From positions 409,601 to 473,600 of the forward strand of contig JBPXJS010000041.1 of assembly GCA_051715425.1 (NCBI GenBank): a DNA stretch of 64,000 bases, written 5' to 3'. Shown piece after piece: positions 9,933 through 18,598 of the stretch. The notes beneath the pieces are model-generated. The model saw nothing but the letters and a program-made list of their open reading frames with translations. It searched no databases and had not been told where the DNA came from. The position numbers and the translations under genes were made by a program. This stretch comes from JAJTFA01 sp051715425. Lineage in GTDB: Bacteria; Bacteroidota; Bacteroidia; UKL13-3. The number at the start of each line of letters is the position of its first letter. Position 1 is the first letter of the stretch.

Positions 9933-9953
9933 GGTTATACATCCGTAACTAAA

Positions 9954-10394
9954 CTAAATCTGGCTGGTCATCTGCTTTAAATGATGTTCCATATGTTCTA
10001 CGTAATCTGTAATTAACCATTTTAAGGTAACTGGCTCACCGGAGGTTCTGCCTGTTTTTTGTAAATCGATTTCGGGTATTCTCTTTATTATTTCCAACAA
10101 ATGGATATTATAACTTTCCCATAGGTTAATAAGTTGTTGCATATCCTGCGCATTGTAAAAACTTAGTGAATTCCATTTGTTCTGATCATAAACAATAGCC
10201 GGTTCTTGTTCATATTGTATCCGTATAAACCGTTGGTGATTATTGGCTGCACTGTCAATTAAATGGCCAAGTATTTCCTGATTGCTCCATTTTTCGGGAG
10301 AGGGTTTACGCTTAAAATAATCAGGATTTGATTTTCTGAATATTTCAGCGTAAGTGCTTATCAGGTGTTGAAGTTTACTTGTAGTTTCTTGCAT
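9954..10394 (-). CDS. DinB/YfiT-family protein
   Basis: 146 residues. The four-helix-bundle DinB superfamily pattern is clear: PSPEKWSNQEILGHLIDSAANNHQRF near the N-terminus and the C-terminal VEHMEHHLKQM. The His of GHLIDS and the late His pair match positions that bind a divalent metal in this fold. Members are often thiol-dependent transferases or of unknown function. Cytoplasmic, with no obvious operon partner; it converges with the LRR gene with a 21-base gap. Confidence 0.82.
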   Translation of the reverse strand: MQETTSKLQHLISTYAEIFRKSNPDYFKRKPSPEKWSNQEILGHLIDSAANNHQRFIRIQYEQEPAIVYDQNKWNSLSFYNAQDMQQLINLWESYNIHLLEIIKRIPEIDLQKTGRTSGEPVTLKWLITDYVEHMEHHLKQMTSQI

Positions 10395-10477
10395 TTTTCA
10401 AGTATATAATAATATCGTTTCTACTATAATTCTGGAATATGATAAAAAAATACCATCTAATATTCAGGTTAAGTTTA

Positions 10478-11293
10478 TTACTGTTTAAGTAGTGGATTAT
10501 ACATCATTACAGCACTGTTATCAGTTACCAGTTCCTCATGCACCGTCTGATCAGAAAGGTTGGTTATTCTTTTATATATTTTATTATGTCTGGTATAACC
10601 GCCCCACCATTGGTGTTGAAACGAATGATCCTTCTCCACTATTTCCACCTGCTGATTTATTTTCTGATCTGAGGTGATTTCACCATTCAGGTATTCCTTA
10701 TCAAGCCAAAGGTTTATTTGAAAAGTATATTCCGTACGATTTTCCAGTTGTAAGTCTACATAATTATATGATAATGTTGCTCCACAGGCAAATGGTATGG
10801 TGCGGTTAATATCAGGAAATACATCATACCCATGTCTCCACCTTTCTTTAATGATAAGCGGTGTATGCAGTGCCATCCAATACAACAAGTTCCCTAATTG
10901 ACATAGGCCACCACCGATTCCCTTTCCTGCTTTACCATTTTCGAGTACCAGTCCTTCCAGATAACCTTTTCTTGCTATTGGTTTACCCACCAGTTTCCAA
11001 AAAGAAAACGTTTCTCCTGGCTTTATAACCACCTGATGTAAATGACCAATAGCTAACCTAAGGTTCGTGACCTTGTTGTGCTGCAGGTACATATCTACAT
11101 CTTTTAAGGGGCGCAAGAGAAATGAGCGGTGCCTGATCAGCAGATGATCAAATGTTGTTTCTTTCTGTACTCTGGCATAAGTATCTCCGCTAAACAACCA
11201 GTTAAAGTACCGTTTAAATATAAAATAATTTTTAGCTGCCTGTTTATAATATGGCCCGCGGTATTTGGGTTTTTCAACCGTATGAGGAAACAT
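10478..11293 (-). CDS. VanW family protein
   Basis: 271 residues. The VanW signature is visible in the middle: FSFWKLVGKPIARKGYLEGL, then GIGGGLCQLGNLLYW and RHGYDVFPD. The family is named for a gene in vancomycin-resistance clusters, but its biochemical function is unknown and it does not imply resistance here. No signal peptide is seen. It stands alone between the DinB gene and the alpha-CTD-like gene. Confidence 0.85.
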   Translation of the reverse strand: MFPHTVEKPKYRGPYYKQAAKNYFIFKRYFNWLFSGDTYARVQKETTFDHLLIRHRSFLLRPLKDVDMYLQHNKVTNLRLAIGHLHQVVIKPGETFSFWKLVGKPIARKGYLEGLVLENGKAGKGIGGGLCQLGNLLYWMALHTPLIIKERWRHGYDVFPDINRTIPFACGATLSYNYVDLQLENRTEYTFQINLWLDKEYLNGEITSDQKINQQVEIVEKDHSFQHQWWGGYTRHNKIYKRITNLSDQTVHEELVTDNSAVMMYNPLLKQ

Positions 11294-11341
11294 CCTTCAA
11301 CAATAATTTCATGCAATATAACCGATCAATATGCAAAAAAA

Positions 11342-11653
11342 TCATTTTGCTGTTTTGCCTTCTTCACAGAATGACAGGCCAACATGCAAAAGAGCCTCAC
11401 GGAGTTTAGGAATAGAAGAAGGTCCCATTCCATGCAATGCCAAAATCTGGTTTTCAGTATATGCTGATAATACTTCCAGGGTGGTAATACCAGCGTTTTC
11501 TAATGCGCGCCTGGCTGGGGCTACAAGTTCTGACAAAAATCCGCTTTCAGGCTTTCTCTCCTGCTCGCACACCGGACAGGAATTACAATCACTGCTCTTG
11601 TAATACCTGTGTCCGTTTTTACAAATTTTCAGTATTCTCTTGTTTACCTTCAT
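11342..11653 (-). CDS. Small zinc-ribbon protein with RNA polymerase alpha-CTD-like domain
   Basis: 103 residues. The N-terminal 35 residues hold Cys/His pairs (ICKNGHRYY, DCNSCPVCE) that look like a zinc ribbon. Residues about 40-95 resemble the C-terminal domain of RNA polymerase alpha: PARRALENAGITTLEVLS, then ILALHGMGPSSIPKLREAL, a helix-hairpin-helix. In RNA polymerase this domain contacts UP-element DNA and activators. Here it is free of the polymerase assembly domains, so it may bind DNA by itself. Role unknown. Confidence 0.75.
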   Translation of the reverse strand: MKVNKRILKICKNGHRYYKSSDCNSCPVCEQERKPESGFLSELVAPARRALENAGITTLEVLSAYTENQILALHGMGPSSIPKLREALLHVGLSFCEEGKTAK

Positions 11654-11721
11654 TACCCCAAAACAATATCATTTCCGAAATAAGTATTTAGCCAGATTCA
11701 TCAACGGGGGAAAACCTTTTG

Positions 11722-12147
11722 TTATGATAATCCTTCCGTGTAACTTTTAAAACTATCCAAAATGGCCTGCCATCCACCTCTTTGCATCTCGATCGGATTT
11801 TCTGTTTCGGGGTCAAACGTTTCTGTTACCCTCGTTTGATTCCCTTCTGATATAAACAGTATTTTTACCTTACGTCCATCTGCCATAGTATACTCCATTG
11901 ATTTCAAATGCTCAACATGGTCATATACTCCTTCAAAATCGAAACTAAAACTTCCATCTTTGGCAGCCATGGTGGTTTTAAACTTTCCACCTGTGCGAAT
12001 ATCATTATCTGCGTAAGGTGCGTGCCAGTCTGGTGATGCCTGGCACCATTTGGTTATATGTTCCGGAGCTGTCCATGCATTCCATACTTTTTCTGTAGGC
12101 GCATTTACTATGGCTTCCACCGTTATTGCATTGTTAGTTGCTTCCAT
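11722..12147 (-). CDS. SRPBCC / AHSA1-family protein
   Basis: 141 residues. This is a START-like helix-grip domain of the Aha1 C-terminal type: ITVEAIVNAPTEKVWNAWTAPEHITKW at the start, GGKFKTTMAAKDGSFSFDFEGVY in the middle and GGWQAILDSFKSY at the end. Such single-domain proteins bind hydrophobic ligands, and most have no assigned function. It is cytoplasmic. A perfect -7 element (TAAGTTTG) lies just upstream at 12170-12177 on this strand. Confidence 0.85.
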   Translation of the reverse strand: MEATNNAITVEAIVNAPTEKVWNAWTAPEHITKWCQASPDWHAPYADNDIRTGGKFKTTMAAKDGSFSFDFEGVYDHVEHLKSMEYTMADGRKVKILFISEGNQTRVTETFDPETENPIEMQRGGWQAILDSFKSYTEGLS

Positions 12148-12169
12148 TGTTATTTTTGGTTTAGTGGTA

Positions 12170-12177
12170 CAAACTTA
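12170..12177 (-). promoter_or_regulatory. Candidate -7 element for the AHSA1 gene
   Basis: On the minus strand this reads TAAGTTTG, a full match to the Bacteroidota TAnnTTTG element, 23 bases before the ATG. A TTTG further upstream is only 14 bases away, shorter than usual, so the -33 part is uncertain. Confidence 0.45.
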
Positions 12178-12263
12178 ACTTGATTCTATAACAAATAAAA
12201 CCGGCCAATGCGACAAATGAAGGGGTGGATTGCGATACTGATCACCGGTTAGTTGCCAACTCC

Positions 12264-12292
12264 TTGGTTATTCCGCCAATTTCCTATATTTG
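12264..12292 (+). promoter_or_regulatory. Bacteroidota-type promoter immediately before a start codon
   Basis: TTG (12264-12266), an 18-base spacer, then TATATTTG (12285-12292) fit the consensus fully. The ATG at 12296 is only three bases beyond, so the transcript would begin at or next to the AUG. This supports a leaderless mRNA. Confidence 0.65.
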
Positions 12293-12295
12293 ACT

Positions 12296-12817
12296 ATGCC
12301 TGCTGCACGATCACTCACATTTATTCTTCTCTTTTGTTTGGGGAATACTGCCCTTGCGCAGTTTTACCTGTTTAAGCCCTATCTGGAAATTACAGACAGT
12401 TCTGCAAAACAAGTTTTCCGTATTAAGGAAGAGAAGAATATAAAGATAAGGCTAAAAGGGAATACAGATATCAGAAAGACCCATATAAAAGAATTTCTTT
12501 CAGACTCCACAATTGCACTTGCCAAAATTGGTATAGTTTCCCTCTCCGATCTTGAATTTATCTCATTTAAGTCAGATAAGGGCGCACGGACGGTACGACA
12601 AATTTTTTATCCGATTTATCTGATTACTATCACATCCTATTTTGCTGCATATGGAAATGAGATTAATATTCAAAATAGTATTCCTGTGGCAATAGTTACT
12701 TTTTTTGTTTCCGGTATGGTATCTCTGGGAATTGAAACTGTAGCTGGCTTGGTGTACCTGATAAATAACAGAAAAGAATTTGAAAAAGGGAATATGATGT
12801 TTAAGATATACCGGTGA
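12296..12817 (+). CDS. Hypothetical exported or membrane protein
   Basis: 173 residues from the ATG at 12296; a TTG at 12290 overlaps the promoter and is unlikely as a start. A signal peptide (MPAARSLTFILLFCLGNTALAQ) is followed by a polar region of about 90 residues, then two hydrophobic stretches (IFYPIYLITITSYFAAYG and PVAIVTFFVSGMVSLGIE) that could span the membrane. I recognise no family. It converges on the next small orphan with a 10-base gap. Confidence 0.6.
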   Translation: MPAARSLTFILLFCLGNTALAQFYLFKPYLEITDSSAKQVFRIKEEKNIKIRLKGNTDIRKTHIKEFLSDSTIALAKIGIVSLSDLEFISFKSDKGARTVRQIFYPIYLITITSYFAAYGNEINIQNSIPVAIVTFFVSGMVSLGIETVAGLVYLINNRKEFEKGNMMFKIYR

Positions 12818-12827
12818 CCCTATTTAC

Positions 12828-13208
12828 TTACTCTCCCATTTTAAAATCGGCCTCTCCATTGCCGCACTTATTAGAATAATAGCGAACGCGATAGGAAGTG
12901 CCATCGCACCTGATAATATGACCCTTAATCCAATCTCCTTTGGTAAGGCAACCGGGCATATTTACATCTTTAATATGAGTAAGGGAATAAGTGGAATCAT
13001 TTTCCCAGCTTATTTTTAATATCAACTTTGATTTACCTGAGACATTCGATTCAATCTGTTTGTTTTTTGTCCGGGTTATATTTATCCGCTCTCCGTTTAC
13101 CTCATAATAAAATTTACCGGTTTTGAGTTTTTGATAACAGTTGGTTTGCTGTGCGTAAATAAGCGAAGCAAAACACATAAAGAAAAACAAGAAAAGACTT
13201 CTCATCAT
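12828..13208 (-). CDS. Hypothetical small exported protein
   Basis: About 126 residues. The frame is open to 13229, but the start that gives a standard signal peptide is the MMRS pair at 13208/13205 (MMRSLFLFFFMCFASLIYAQ). The mature part has four cysteines (TNCYQ, PGCLT, IRCDG, NKCGNG), likely two disulfides, in a beta-rich domain. No known family was recognised. It lies 45 bases downstream of the S9 peptidase gene on the same strand and may be cotranscribed. Confidence 0.6.
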   Translation of the reverse strand: MMRSLFLFFFMCFASLIYAQQTNCYQKLKTGKFYYEVNGERINITRTKNKQIESNVSGKSKLILKISWENDSTYSLTHIKDVNMPGCLTKGDWIKGHIIRCDGTSYRVRYYSNKCGNGEADFKMGE

Positions 13209-13253
13209 TGTCGGTTTATAATAATCCAATAAAATTTAAGCTGTAACTAAAAT

Positions 13254-15659
13254 CTATTTTTTCCCTTTTACATACTTCTCCATCCAGGAATCCATTTCCC
13301 ATAACATGTGCAGGATATTCTCTCGTGCGGCATATCCATGGCTTTCAAAAGGCAAAAGCACCAAACGTGCAGTACCTCCGTTTCCTTTTATGGCCTGAAA
13401 CAAACGTTCACTTTGTAAGGTAAAAGTTCCGGGATTGTTATCGGCATCTCCGTGTATTAACAGAATAGGCGTTTTAATTTTATCGGCATATGTGAAAGGC
13501 GACATCCGATCATATACATTTTTTGCCTGCCAGTAATTGCGTTCCTCCGCCTGAAATCCGAATGGTGTAAGGGTACGGTTATACGCACCACTTCGTGCAA
13601 GTCCGGCTGCAAATAAATTAGAATGAGCCAGCAGGTTTGCCGTCATAAAAGCTCCGTAAGAGTGCCCCATTACTGCGCAACGTGTTTTATCAACCACACC
13701 CATACTATCCACTGCTTTAATAGCCGCATCAGCATCAGCTACCAATTGTTCAACATAGGTATCGTTTGGCTCATCATTCCCTTTTCCTATAATTGGGAAT
13801 TGGGCATCTTCCAGTACAGCGTATCCGCGCGTTACCCAAAACACAGGTGAAGCCCAGTTTATAGCGATAAATGCATGAGGCGATTCTTTTACCTGACCGG
13901 CTGCCTTGTCATCCTTGTATTCTGTAGGATAAGCCTCCATCAACATGGGTAACCTGCCATTTTTGGCTTTATCATAACCCGCAGGAAGATATAAGGTAGC
14001 CGATAGCTGAACACCATCATTTCGCTTATAAAATATCTTTTGCTTGCTTACCTGCATTAACGATTTGTAAGGGTTTTCCCTAAAAGTTATTTGCTGTGGT
14101 TTAGCTTTACCTGCAATATTGCGCAGATAAAGGTTCGGATAAACCTTAGGACTCTCCACGCTGGTAAGCAACATTTTTTTCTCCATATCAATTACCCTTA
14201 CTATGCGTTCATACGTGTTTAAACCATCTGCCCTCCATAATCGTTTTGATTTTCCGGTAGCTATATCAAATTCATCAACAAACGGTTTATTACCCTCGGG
14301 AGAACAGCCTTCACCGGTGAGATACAGTTTTTTCCCATCTTTGCTGAATTGTAATACTTCCCTGTTGTATTGATTATAAGTTGATACAAAATCGCCCGGA
14401 TCTGAATAAACATCTTCTGAACTTCTGGTATAAATTACCCTTGGAGCTTGTTTGGGATCAGCCGTGTTAATGATATAGGTTTGTGTATTTCTGTTTTTCC
14501 ACCAGTAATCGCTCACAATAGCCAGTCCATCATTTCCAAATTCAATTCCTGAAAAACGGTTTTTAATCAGGCATAAACTTCTGTTGTTTGTAAATGGGGC
14601 ATCACTTTCAAACAATTCATCCCGATGCTCTACTGTCTTAGCAGGATCTCCCCCATCAGGAGCCACACACCAGATTAATGTATTCGGTTTATCCGATCTC
14701 CAGAATATATTTCGTTTTCCGGCTTCCACTGCATCAAAGTTGGTTGGCAGTTTATCCTGAAGCGGTCGCTGATAGATCGTTGAAACCAGTTTTCCTGTCT
14801 GATCATGCACGTTTGATTCGGAAGGAAAGAAACCATAGGTGAGGGTGTAGCTATAAGGACGCTTTACCGTTTCTGCCAACACATAATTGCCATCGGGAGA
14901 AACAGAGAACCTTTTGTAAACTGCTTCCGGCAGAAAATTTTCTGTTCTTCCATCAAGAAATACTTTTGATATAGAGGCTTTGGTATAATAATCAAACTTT
15001 GTTTCATCCTGTTGGTTACGTAATAAATCCTGGTAAGTACGTGCAGCCGCTTTCACTCCTGTTGCATCCTGTGTTGATGGTCCTTTAGGCAGTTCCCTGC
15101 TTTCAACAAACCTTCCCTTATTTCCCTTAAGGCGGGCGTAAAGAAACTGTTCGGAATCACTCCAAACATATGCTGCTCCCATTACGCCATTTAATCCACC
15201 TTCTACTATTTTTTTTGCTTCTCCACTTTTAATGTCAATAATCCAAAGGCTAAGTTTATCAAATGACGTTTGCACAAAACTCACATATCCTTCTTTGGGA
15301 GAAAACTGTATGGTTTTAGCCTTGAGAGGCTGAGGCATATTTTTTAGAGGAATCGTTTTACCGGTAGCCAGATGTTGAAGGATGATACTGGTATAATAGA
15401 TGCTTCGCGACACATCAAAGTTTTCAGGATTAATGCGTAAACCTGCGAGTTTTAATTCCGGCTCGGCAAGTTCCTCCAGTGTTTTATACAAAGGTCGCTC
15501 CAGCTGCAACATATAGGTATTGTTGCGACTTACCAATGTTTGGGCAGGCGAAGGTACATCAGCCAGTTCCATTATTTCTTTAGGAGGAATCTGATAGGCT
15601 GTTTGAGCAAAAACAGATACTGCAAAAATAAAGAAGAATGGCAGGAATACTTTTTTCAT
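13254..15659 (-). CDS. S9 family serine peptidase, glutamyl endopeptidase-like
   Basis: 801 residues. After a signal peptide (MKKVFLPFFFIFAVSVFA) comes a beta-propeller region (about 30-540), then an alpha/beta-hydrolase catalytic domain. The triad is readable: Ser667 in GHSYGAF, Asp740 in IHGDADNNPG and His774 in ESHGYAARE. ERNYWQAKNVYDRMSPF after the nucleophile and NNPG after the Asp are typical of the glutamyl-endopeptidase (CGEP-like, S9D) branch. It is probably a periplasmic peptidase that trims peptides after acidic residues; the specificity is inferred. Confidence 0.87.
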   Translation of the reverse strand: MKKVFLPFFFIFAVSVFAQTAYQIPPKEIMELADVPSPAQTLVSRNNTYMLQLERPLYKTLEELAEPELKLAGLRINPENFDVSRSIYYTSIILQHLATGKTIPLKNMPQPLKAKTIQFSPKEGYVSFVQTSFDKLSLWIIDIKSGEAKKIVEGGLNGVMGAAYVWSDSEQFLYARLKGNKGRFVESRELPKGPSTQDATGVKAAARTYQDLLRNQQDETKFDYYTKASISKVFLDGRTENFLPEAVYKRFSVSPDGNYVLAETVKRPYSYTLTYGFFPSESNVHDQTGKLVSTIYQRPLQDKLPTNFDAVEAGKRNIFWRSDKPNTLIWCVAPDGGDPAKTVEHRDELFESDAPFTNNRSLCLIKNRFSGIEFGNDGLAIVSDYWWKNRNTQTYIINTADPKQAPRVIYTRSSEDVYSDPGDFVSTYNQYNREVLQFSKDGKKLYLTGEGCSPEGNKPFVDEFDIATGKSKRLWRADGLNTYERIVRVIDMEKKMLLTSVESPKVYPNLYLRNIAGKAKPQQITFRENPYKSLMQVSKQKIFYKRNDGVQLSATLYLPAGYDKAKNGRLPMLMEAYPTEYKDDKAAGQVKESPHAFIAINWASPVFWVTRGYAVLEDAQFPIIGKGNDEPNDTYVEQLVADADAAIKAVDSMGVVDKTRCAVMGHSYGAFMTANLLAHSNLFAAGLARSGAYNRTLTPFGFQAEERNYWQAKNVYDRMSPFTYADKIKTPILLIHGDADNNPGTFTLQSERLFQAIKGNGGTARLVLLPFESHGYAARENILHMLWEMDSWMEKYVKGKK

Positions 15660-15718
15660 AAGGGTAGAGATTATCTGATGTAAACTTAGCAGAAATTACC
15701 AATAATGAAAAACCGCTT

Positions 15719-15753
15719 AAAAAAAAGCCGCATCATTCGAATGCAGCTTTTTT
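15719..15753 (-). terminator. Terminator of the phosphohexomutase gene
   Basis: AAAAAAGC and GCATs pair with ATGC and GCTTTTTT, with a short mismatch and a small loop. The hairpin sits 26 bases past the stop of the leftward phosphohexomutase gene, with a U-run in that direction. Confidence 0.7.
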
Positions 15754-15778
15754 ATTTGTACTGAAATTGTAAATCCGT

Positions 15779-17185
15779 TTATGCCAATATCGTTTGACGG
15801 GTGGCTTCCAGTATGGCTTCTGCATTTTCCTGAGAAGATGATTCACTATACACACGCAATACAGGTTCAGTTCCACTTGCCCTGATCATTACCCACTCTC
15901 CGTTTCCTAAGTGAAATTTAAACCCATCGAGGTCTTCTACCTTTTCAATTTGGTAACTGCCAAAATGGGTATATTTACCTGCCTTGCATGATTCGAGTAC
16001 CCGCAGTTTAATCTCCTCCGTAATATGCAAATCAATTCTGCCCATGGCAAATTTGCCAACTACATCATACACTTCCTGTATTAAATCATCCAGCGATTTT
16101 CCTGTTTTAGCCATAAACTCCCATAAGGTTAAGCCAATCCAGATTCCATCGCGCTCCGGTATAAATCCTTTAATGGCAATACCTCCGCTTTCTTCTCCGC
16201 CCACCAGCACATTTTCTGTTACCATTTTTTCGCAGATATATTTAAATCCAATTTTGGTAATCTCTATATCCAATCCGTAGGCTTTTGCCAATTCCGTTAT
16301 TTTTGAAGTAGCACTAAACGTGGTAATTACTTTTCCGCTTAATCCTTTGTACTTATGCAGGTAATGCACCAGCAATAAAATAATATGGTGGGAATCTACA
16401 AACTCCCCTTTTTTATTGTACAAACCAATTCTATCAGCATCTCCGTCAGTAACCAGACCGCAATCAATATCTTCGCTAATCTTAATCAGCTCGCTAAACT
16501 CATGCAGGTTTTTATGAATAGGCTCAGGTGCCTGACCATCAAAACCAGGGTTATAATCACAGTGCAGCAGGGTAATATCCGGAAACAACCTGCGCATGGC
16601 GTTCTGCCCGGCACCATACATGGCATCATAGGCAAACTCCATCCCTGAGTTTTTAATTGCATTCAGATCAAATTTACTTTCAGCTTCATTTACGTAAAGT
16701 GTTTCGAGATCAGCATAGGTAATCATTCCACTTTTTTCCAGTTCAGTTATGCTGCTTAGTTTTATTTCTACATTGGTACCAGGTATGGCCTGTTCTACCT
16801 CATCAATCACCGCAGGACTTGATGGACCACCGTAATGAGCTTTTAGTTTGTAGCCATTATACTCAGGCGGATTATGGCTGGCAGTAATGATTACACCCAA
16901 AGCTGCTTTATATTTTACCGCACCCAATGATACCATTGGTGTAGATACAAAACCTTTGGCCATTGTCACTTTTATGCCATTGGCACACATTACCTGTGCA
17001 ACTGTTTCCATAAACAATTTACCTGCAAAGCGGCAATCGTGCCCCAATACGATGGATAAATTATCAGAGTGATTCTTCTTTATATACGTTGCGGTTCCCT
17101 GAGAAACACGCTTCACATTTTCTACATTAAACTCAGCGGCAATAATTCCCCGCCATCCGTCTGTTCCAAACTTAATCTGATACAT
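15779..17185 (-). CDS. Phosphoglucomutase/phosphomannomutase family enzyme
   Basis: 468 residues with all four alpha-D-phosphohexomutase loops: the phosphoserine loop TASHNPPEYNG (Ser103), the metal loop DGDADRIG (about 248), the sugar loop GEESGG (about 330) and the phosphate loop RASGTEP (from R435). It interconverts hexose 1- and 6-phosphates in the cytoplasm, via a bisphosphate intermediate. Whether the substrate is glucose, mannose or glucosamine phosphate cannot be settled from sequence alone. It forms its own transcript, divergent from the arsenic cassette. Confidence 0.88.
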   Translation of the reverse strand: MYQIKFGTDGWRGIIAAEFNVENVKRVSQGTATYIKKNHSDNLSIVLGHDCRFAGKLFMETVAQVMCANGIKVTMAKGFVSTPMVSLGAVKYKAALGVIITASHNPPEYNGYKLKAHYGGPSSPAVIDEVEQAIPGTNVEIKLSSITELEKSGMITYADLETLYVNEAESKFDLNAIKNSGMEFAYDAMYGAGQNAMRRLFPDITLLHCDYNPGFDGQAPEPIHKNLHEFSELIKISEDIDCGLVTDGDADRIGLYNKKGEFVDSHHIILLLVHYLHKYKGLSGKVITTFSATSKITELAKAYGLDIEITKIGFKYICEKMVTENVLVGGEESGGIAIKGFIPERDGIWIGLTLWEFMAKTGKSLDDLIQEVYDVVGKFAMGRIDLHITEEIKLRVLESCKAGKYTHFGSYQIEKVEDLDGFKFHLGNGEWVMIRASGTEPVLRVYSESSSQENAEAILEATRQTILA

Positions 17186-17304
17186 ATTCTTTTATTAGCG
17201 GCACAAGAATAATATTCTTTCATGAGGTTTGAAAAAATCAATTGCATCCTACCCCTGCCCTGATAAAAATTTAACCACAACAAATCAGCGAGTTAAGTTA
17301 TATT

Positions 17305-17323
17305 TTCATGCAAAAAACATGAA
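17305..17323. promoter_or_regulatory. Candidate ArsR operator
   Basis: TTCATG, seven bases, CATGAA is a perfect 6-base inverted repeat that ends just before the -33 element of the arsR promoter. ArsR-family repressors bind such inverted repeats, so this is a likely autoregulatory site. The assignment rests on position and symmetry only. Confidence 0.45.
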
Positions 17324-17328
17324 GACTA

Positions 17329-17357
17329 TTGCAAACACTTGCCTAATCGTATATTTG
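17329..17357 (+). promoter_or_regulatory. Promoter of the arsenic cassette
   Basis: TTG (17329-17331), an 18-base spacer and TATATTTG (17350-17357) match the Bacteroidota sigma consensus. The start codon of arsR is 19 bases further on, giving a short leader. Confidence 0.65.
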
Positions 17358-17376
17358 CGATATATATTATATTAAA

Positions 17377-17718
17377 ATGGCCATTAACAAAAAAGGTGAA
17401 TTTTTAAGCGATGAAATCACACTATCGGATTTTGCCCGCACCCTTGGCCATCCTGCACGGATTGCCATATTAAAAACACTGGCAGAAAGAGAGGAATGTA
17501 TTTGCGGAGAGATTGTAGAGGTATTGCCGTTGGCGCAATCAACCGTATCACAACATTTGAAAGAACTAAAAAATATGGGCTTAATACAGGGCACATTAAA
17601 CGGGCCAAAATCCTGTTACTGTATTGATTGGGACAAGTTGCAGGAATTTGTTACCGGATTTAACAAACTGGCAGAAGACCTGCTTGTACGCAAGCCGGAA
17701 AATACCTGCTGTAAATAA
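17377..17718 (+). CDS. arsR: ArsR/SmtB-family transcriptional repressor
   Basis: 113 residues. A winged helix spans about 15-90: GHPARIAILKTLA, then the recognition helix QSTVSQHLKELKNMGLI. Cys41 and Cys43 in ECICGE, at the start of the helix before the recognition helix, are the usual As(III)/Sb(III) site. Further cysteines (SCYCIDW and the terminal TCC) could add thiol ligands. It should repress the cassette until arsenite binds. It is the first gene of the operon, with arsM 8 bases downstream. Adjacent arsenic genes make a metalloid inducer very likely. Confidence 0.92.
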   Translation: MAINKKGEFLSDEITLSDFARTLGHPARIAILKTLAEREECICGEIVEVLPLAQSTVSQHLKELKNMGLIQGTLNGPKSCYCIDWDKLQEFVTGFNKLAEDLLVRKPENTCCK

Positions 17719-17726
17719 TAAGAACA

Positions 17727-18584
17727 ATGAACACTACTGAAACAAACAACGAACTACTTAAACAAAGTGTAAGAGAAATTTACTCCCGCATTGCTACCCA
17801 AACCAAACAGGATAATGCAGCCTCATGCTGCGGTGCGGGTGGATGCAGCACAGAGGTATACAATATTATGAGCGATGACTATACCACGCTTGAAGGTTAC
17901 AACCCTGATGCAGATTTAGGTTTGGGTTGTGGATTGCCTACCCAGCATGCACAAATAAAACCTGGTGATACCGTACTTGATCTTGGAAGTGGTGCAGGTA
18001 ACGACTGCTTTGTAGCAAGGGCTTTTGTTGGAGAAACTGGAAAAGTGATTGGTGTGGACATGACAGAAAAAATGATAACCCTTGCACGCGAAAACGCAGA
18101 TAAATTAGGTTTTAACAATGTAGAGTTCCGATTGGGAGAGATAGAAAAACTTCCGCTTACGGCAAACCGGGTAGATGTAATTGTAAGTAACTGCGTATTA
18201 AATCTGGTGCCTGACAAAGAAAAGGCGTTTGCCGAAATTTACAGGGTATTAAAACCAGGAGGGCATTTCAGCATTTCTGATGTGGTATTGCTTGGCGACT
18301 TGCCGGCTAAAATTAAAACCGCTACCGAAATGTATGCTGGTTGCGTTGCCGGAGCATTACAAAAAACACATTACCTCAGCATCATTCATCAGAGTGGGTT
18401 TAAGAACGTAACCATTCAAAAAGAAAAGCCTATTGTTATTCCAAATGATATTTTGCTTAATTATCTTTCGCAAGAAGAGATTGATGAATACACCAAAAGC
18501 GGAAAAGGCATTTATAGCATCACCGTTTATGCTGAAAAACCAACAACTGATGCCGTATGCACTCCGGGAGGAGGCTGTTGCTAA
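17727..18584 (+). CDS. arsM: Arsenite S-adenosylmethionine methyltransferase
   Basis: 285 residues. The class I SAM-binding motif VLDLGSGAGNDCF (about 83-95) is followed by GVDMTEKM. The three cysteines expected for As(III) binding are present: Cys68 (GLGCGLP), Cys156 (SNCVLN) and Cys206 (YAGCVAG). Cys-rich ends (SCCGAGGCS near residue 35 and GGGCC at the C-terminus) are also common in bacterial ArsM. It converts trivalent arsenic to methylated forms in the cytoplasm. It is the second gene of the cassette, directly after arsR. Confidence 0.93.
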   Translation: MNTTETNNELLKQSVREIYSRIATQTKQDNAASCCGAGGCSTEVYNIMSDDYTTLEGYNPDADLGLGCGLPTQHAQIKPGDTVLDLGSGAGNDCFVARAFVGETGKVIGVDMTEKMITLARENADKLGFNNVEFRLGEIEKLPLTANRVDVIVSNCVLNLVPDKEKAFAEIYRVLKPGGHFSISDVVLLGDLPAKIKTATEMYAGCVAGALQKTHYLSIIHQSGFKNVTIQKEKPIVIPNDILLNYLSQEEIDEYTKSGKGIYSITVYAEKPTTDAVCTPGGGCC

Positions 18585-18598
18585 AAATAGAACCTGCC

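Noticed and set aside
10478..11293. VanW protein as evidence of vancomycin resistance
   Set aside because: VanW-family genes are common in bacteria without glycopeptide-resistance genes. No van ligase or dehydrogenase genes are present here.
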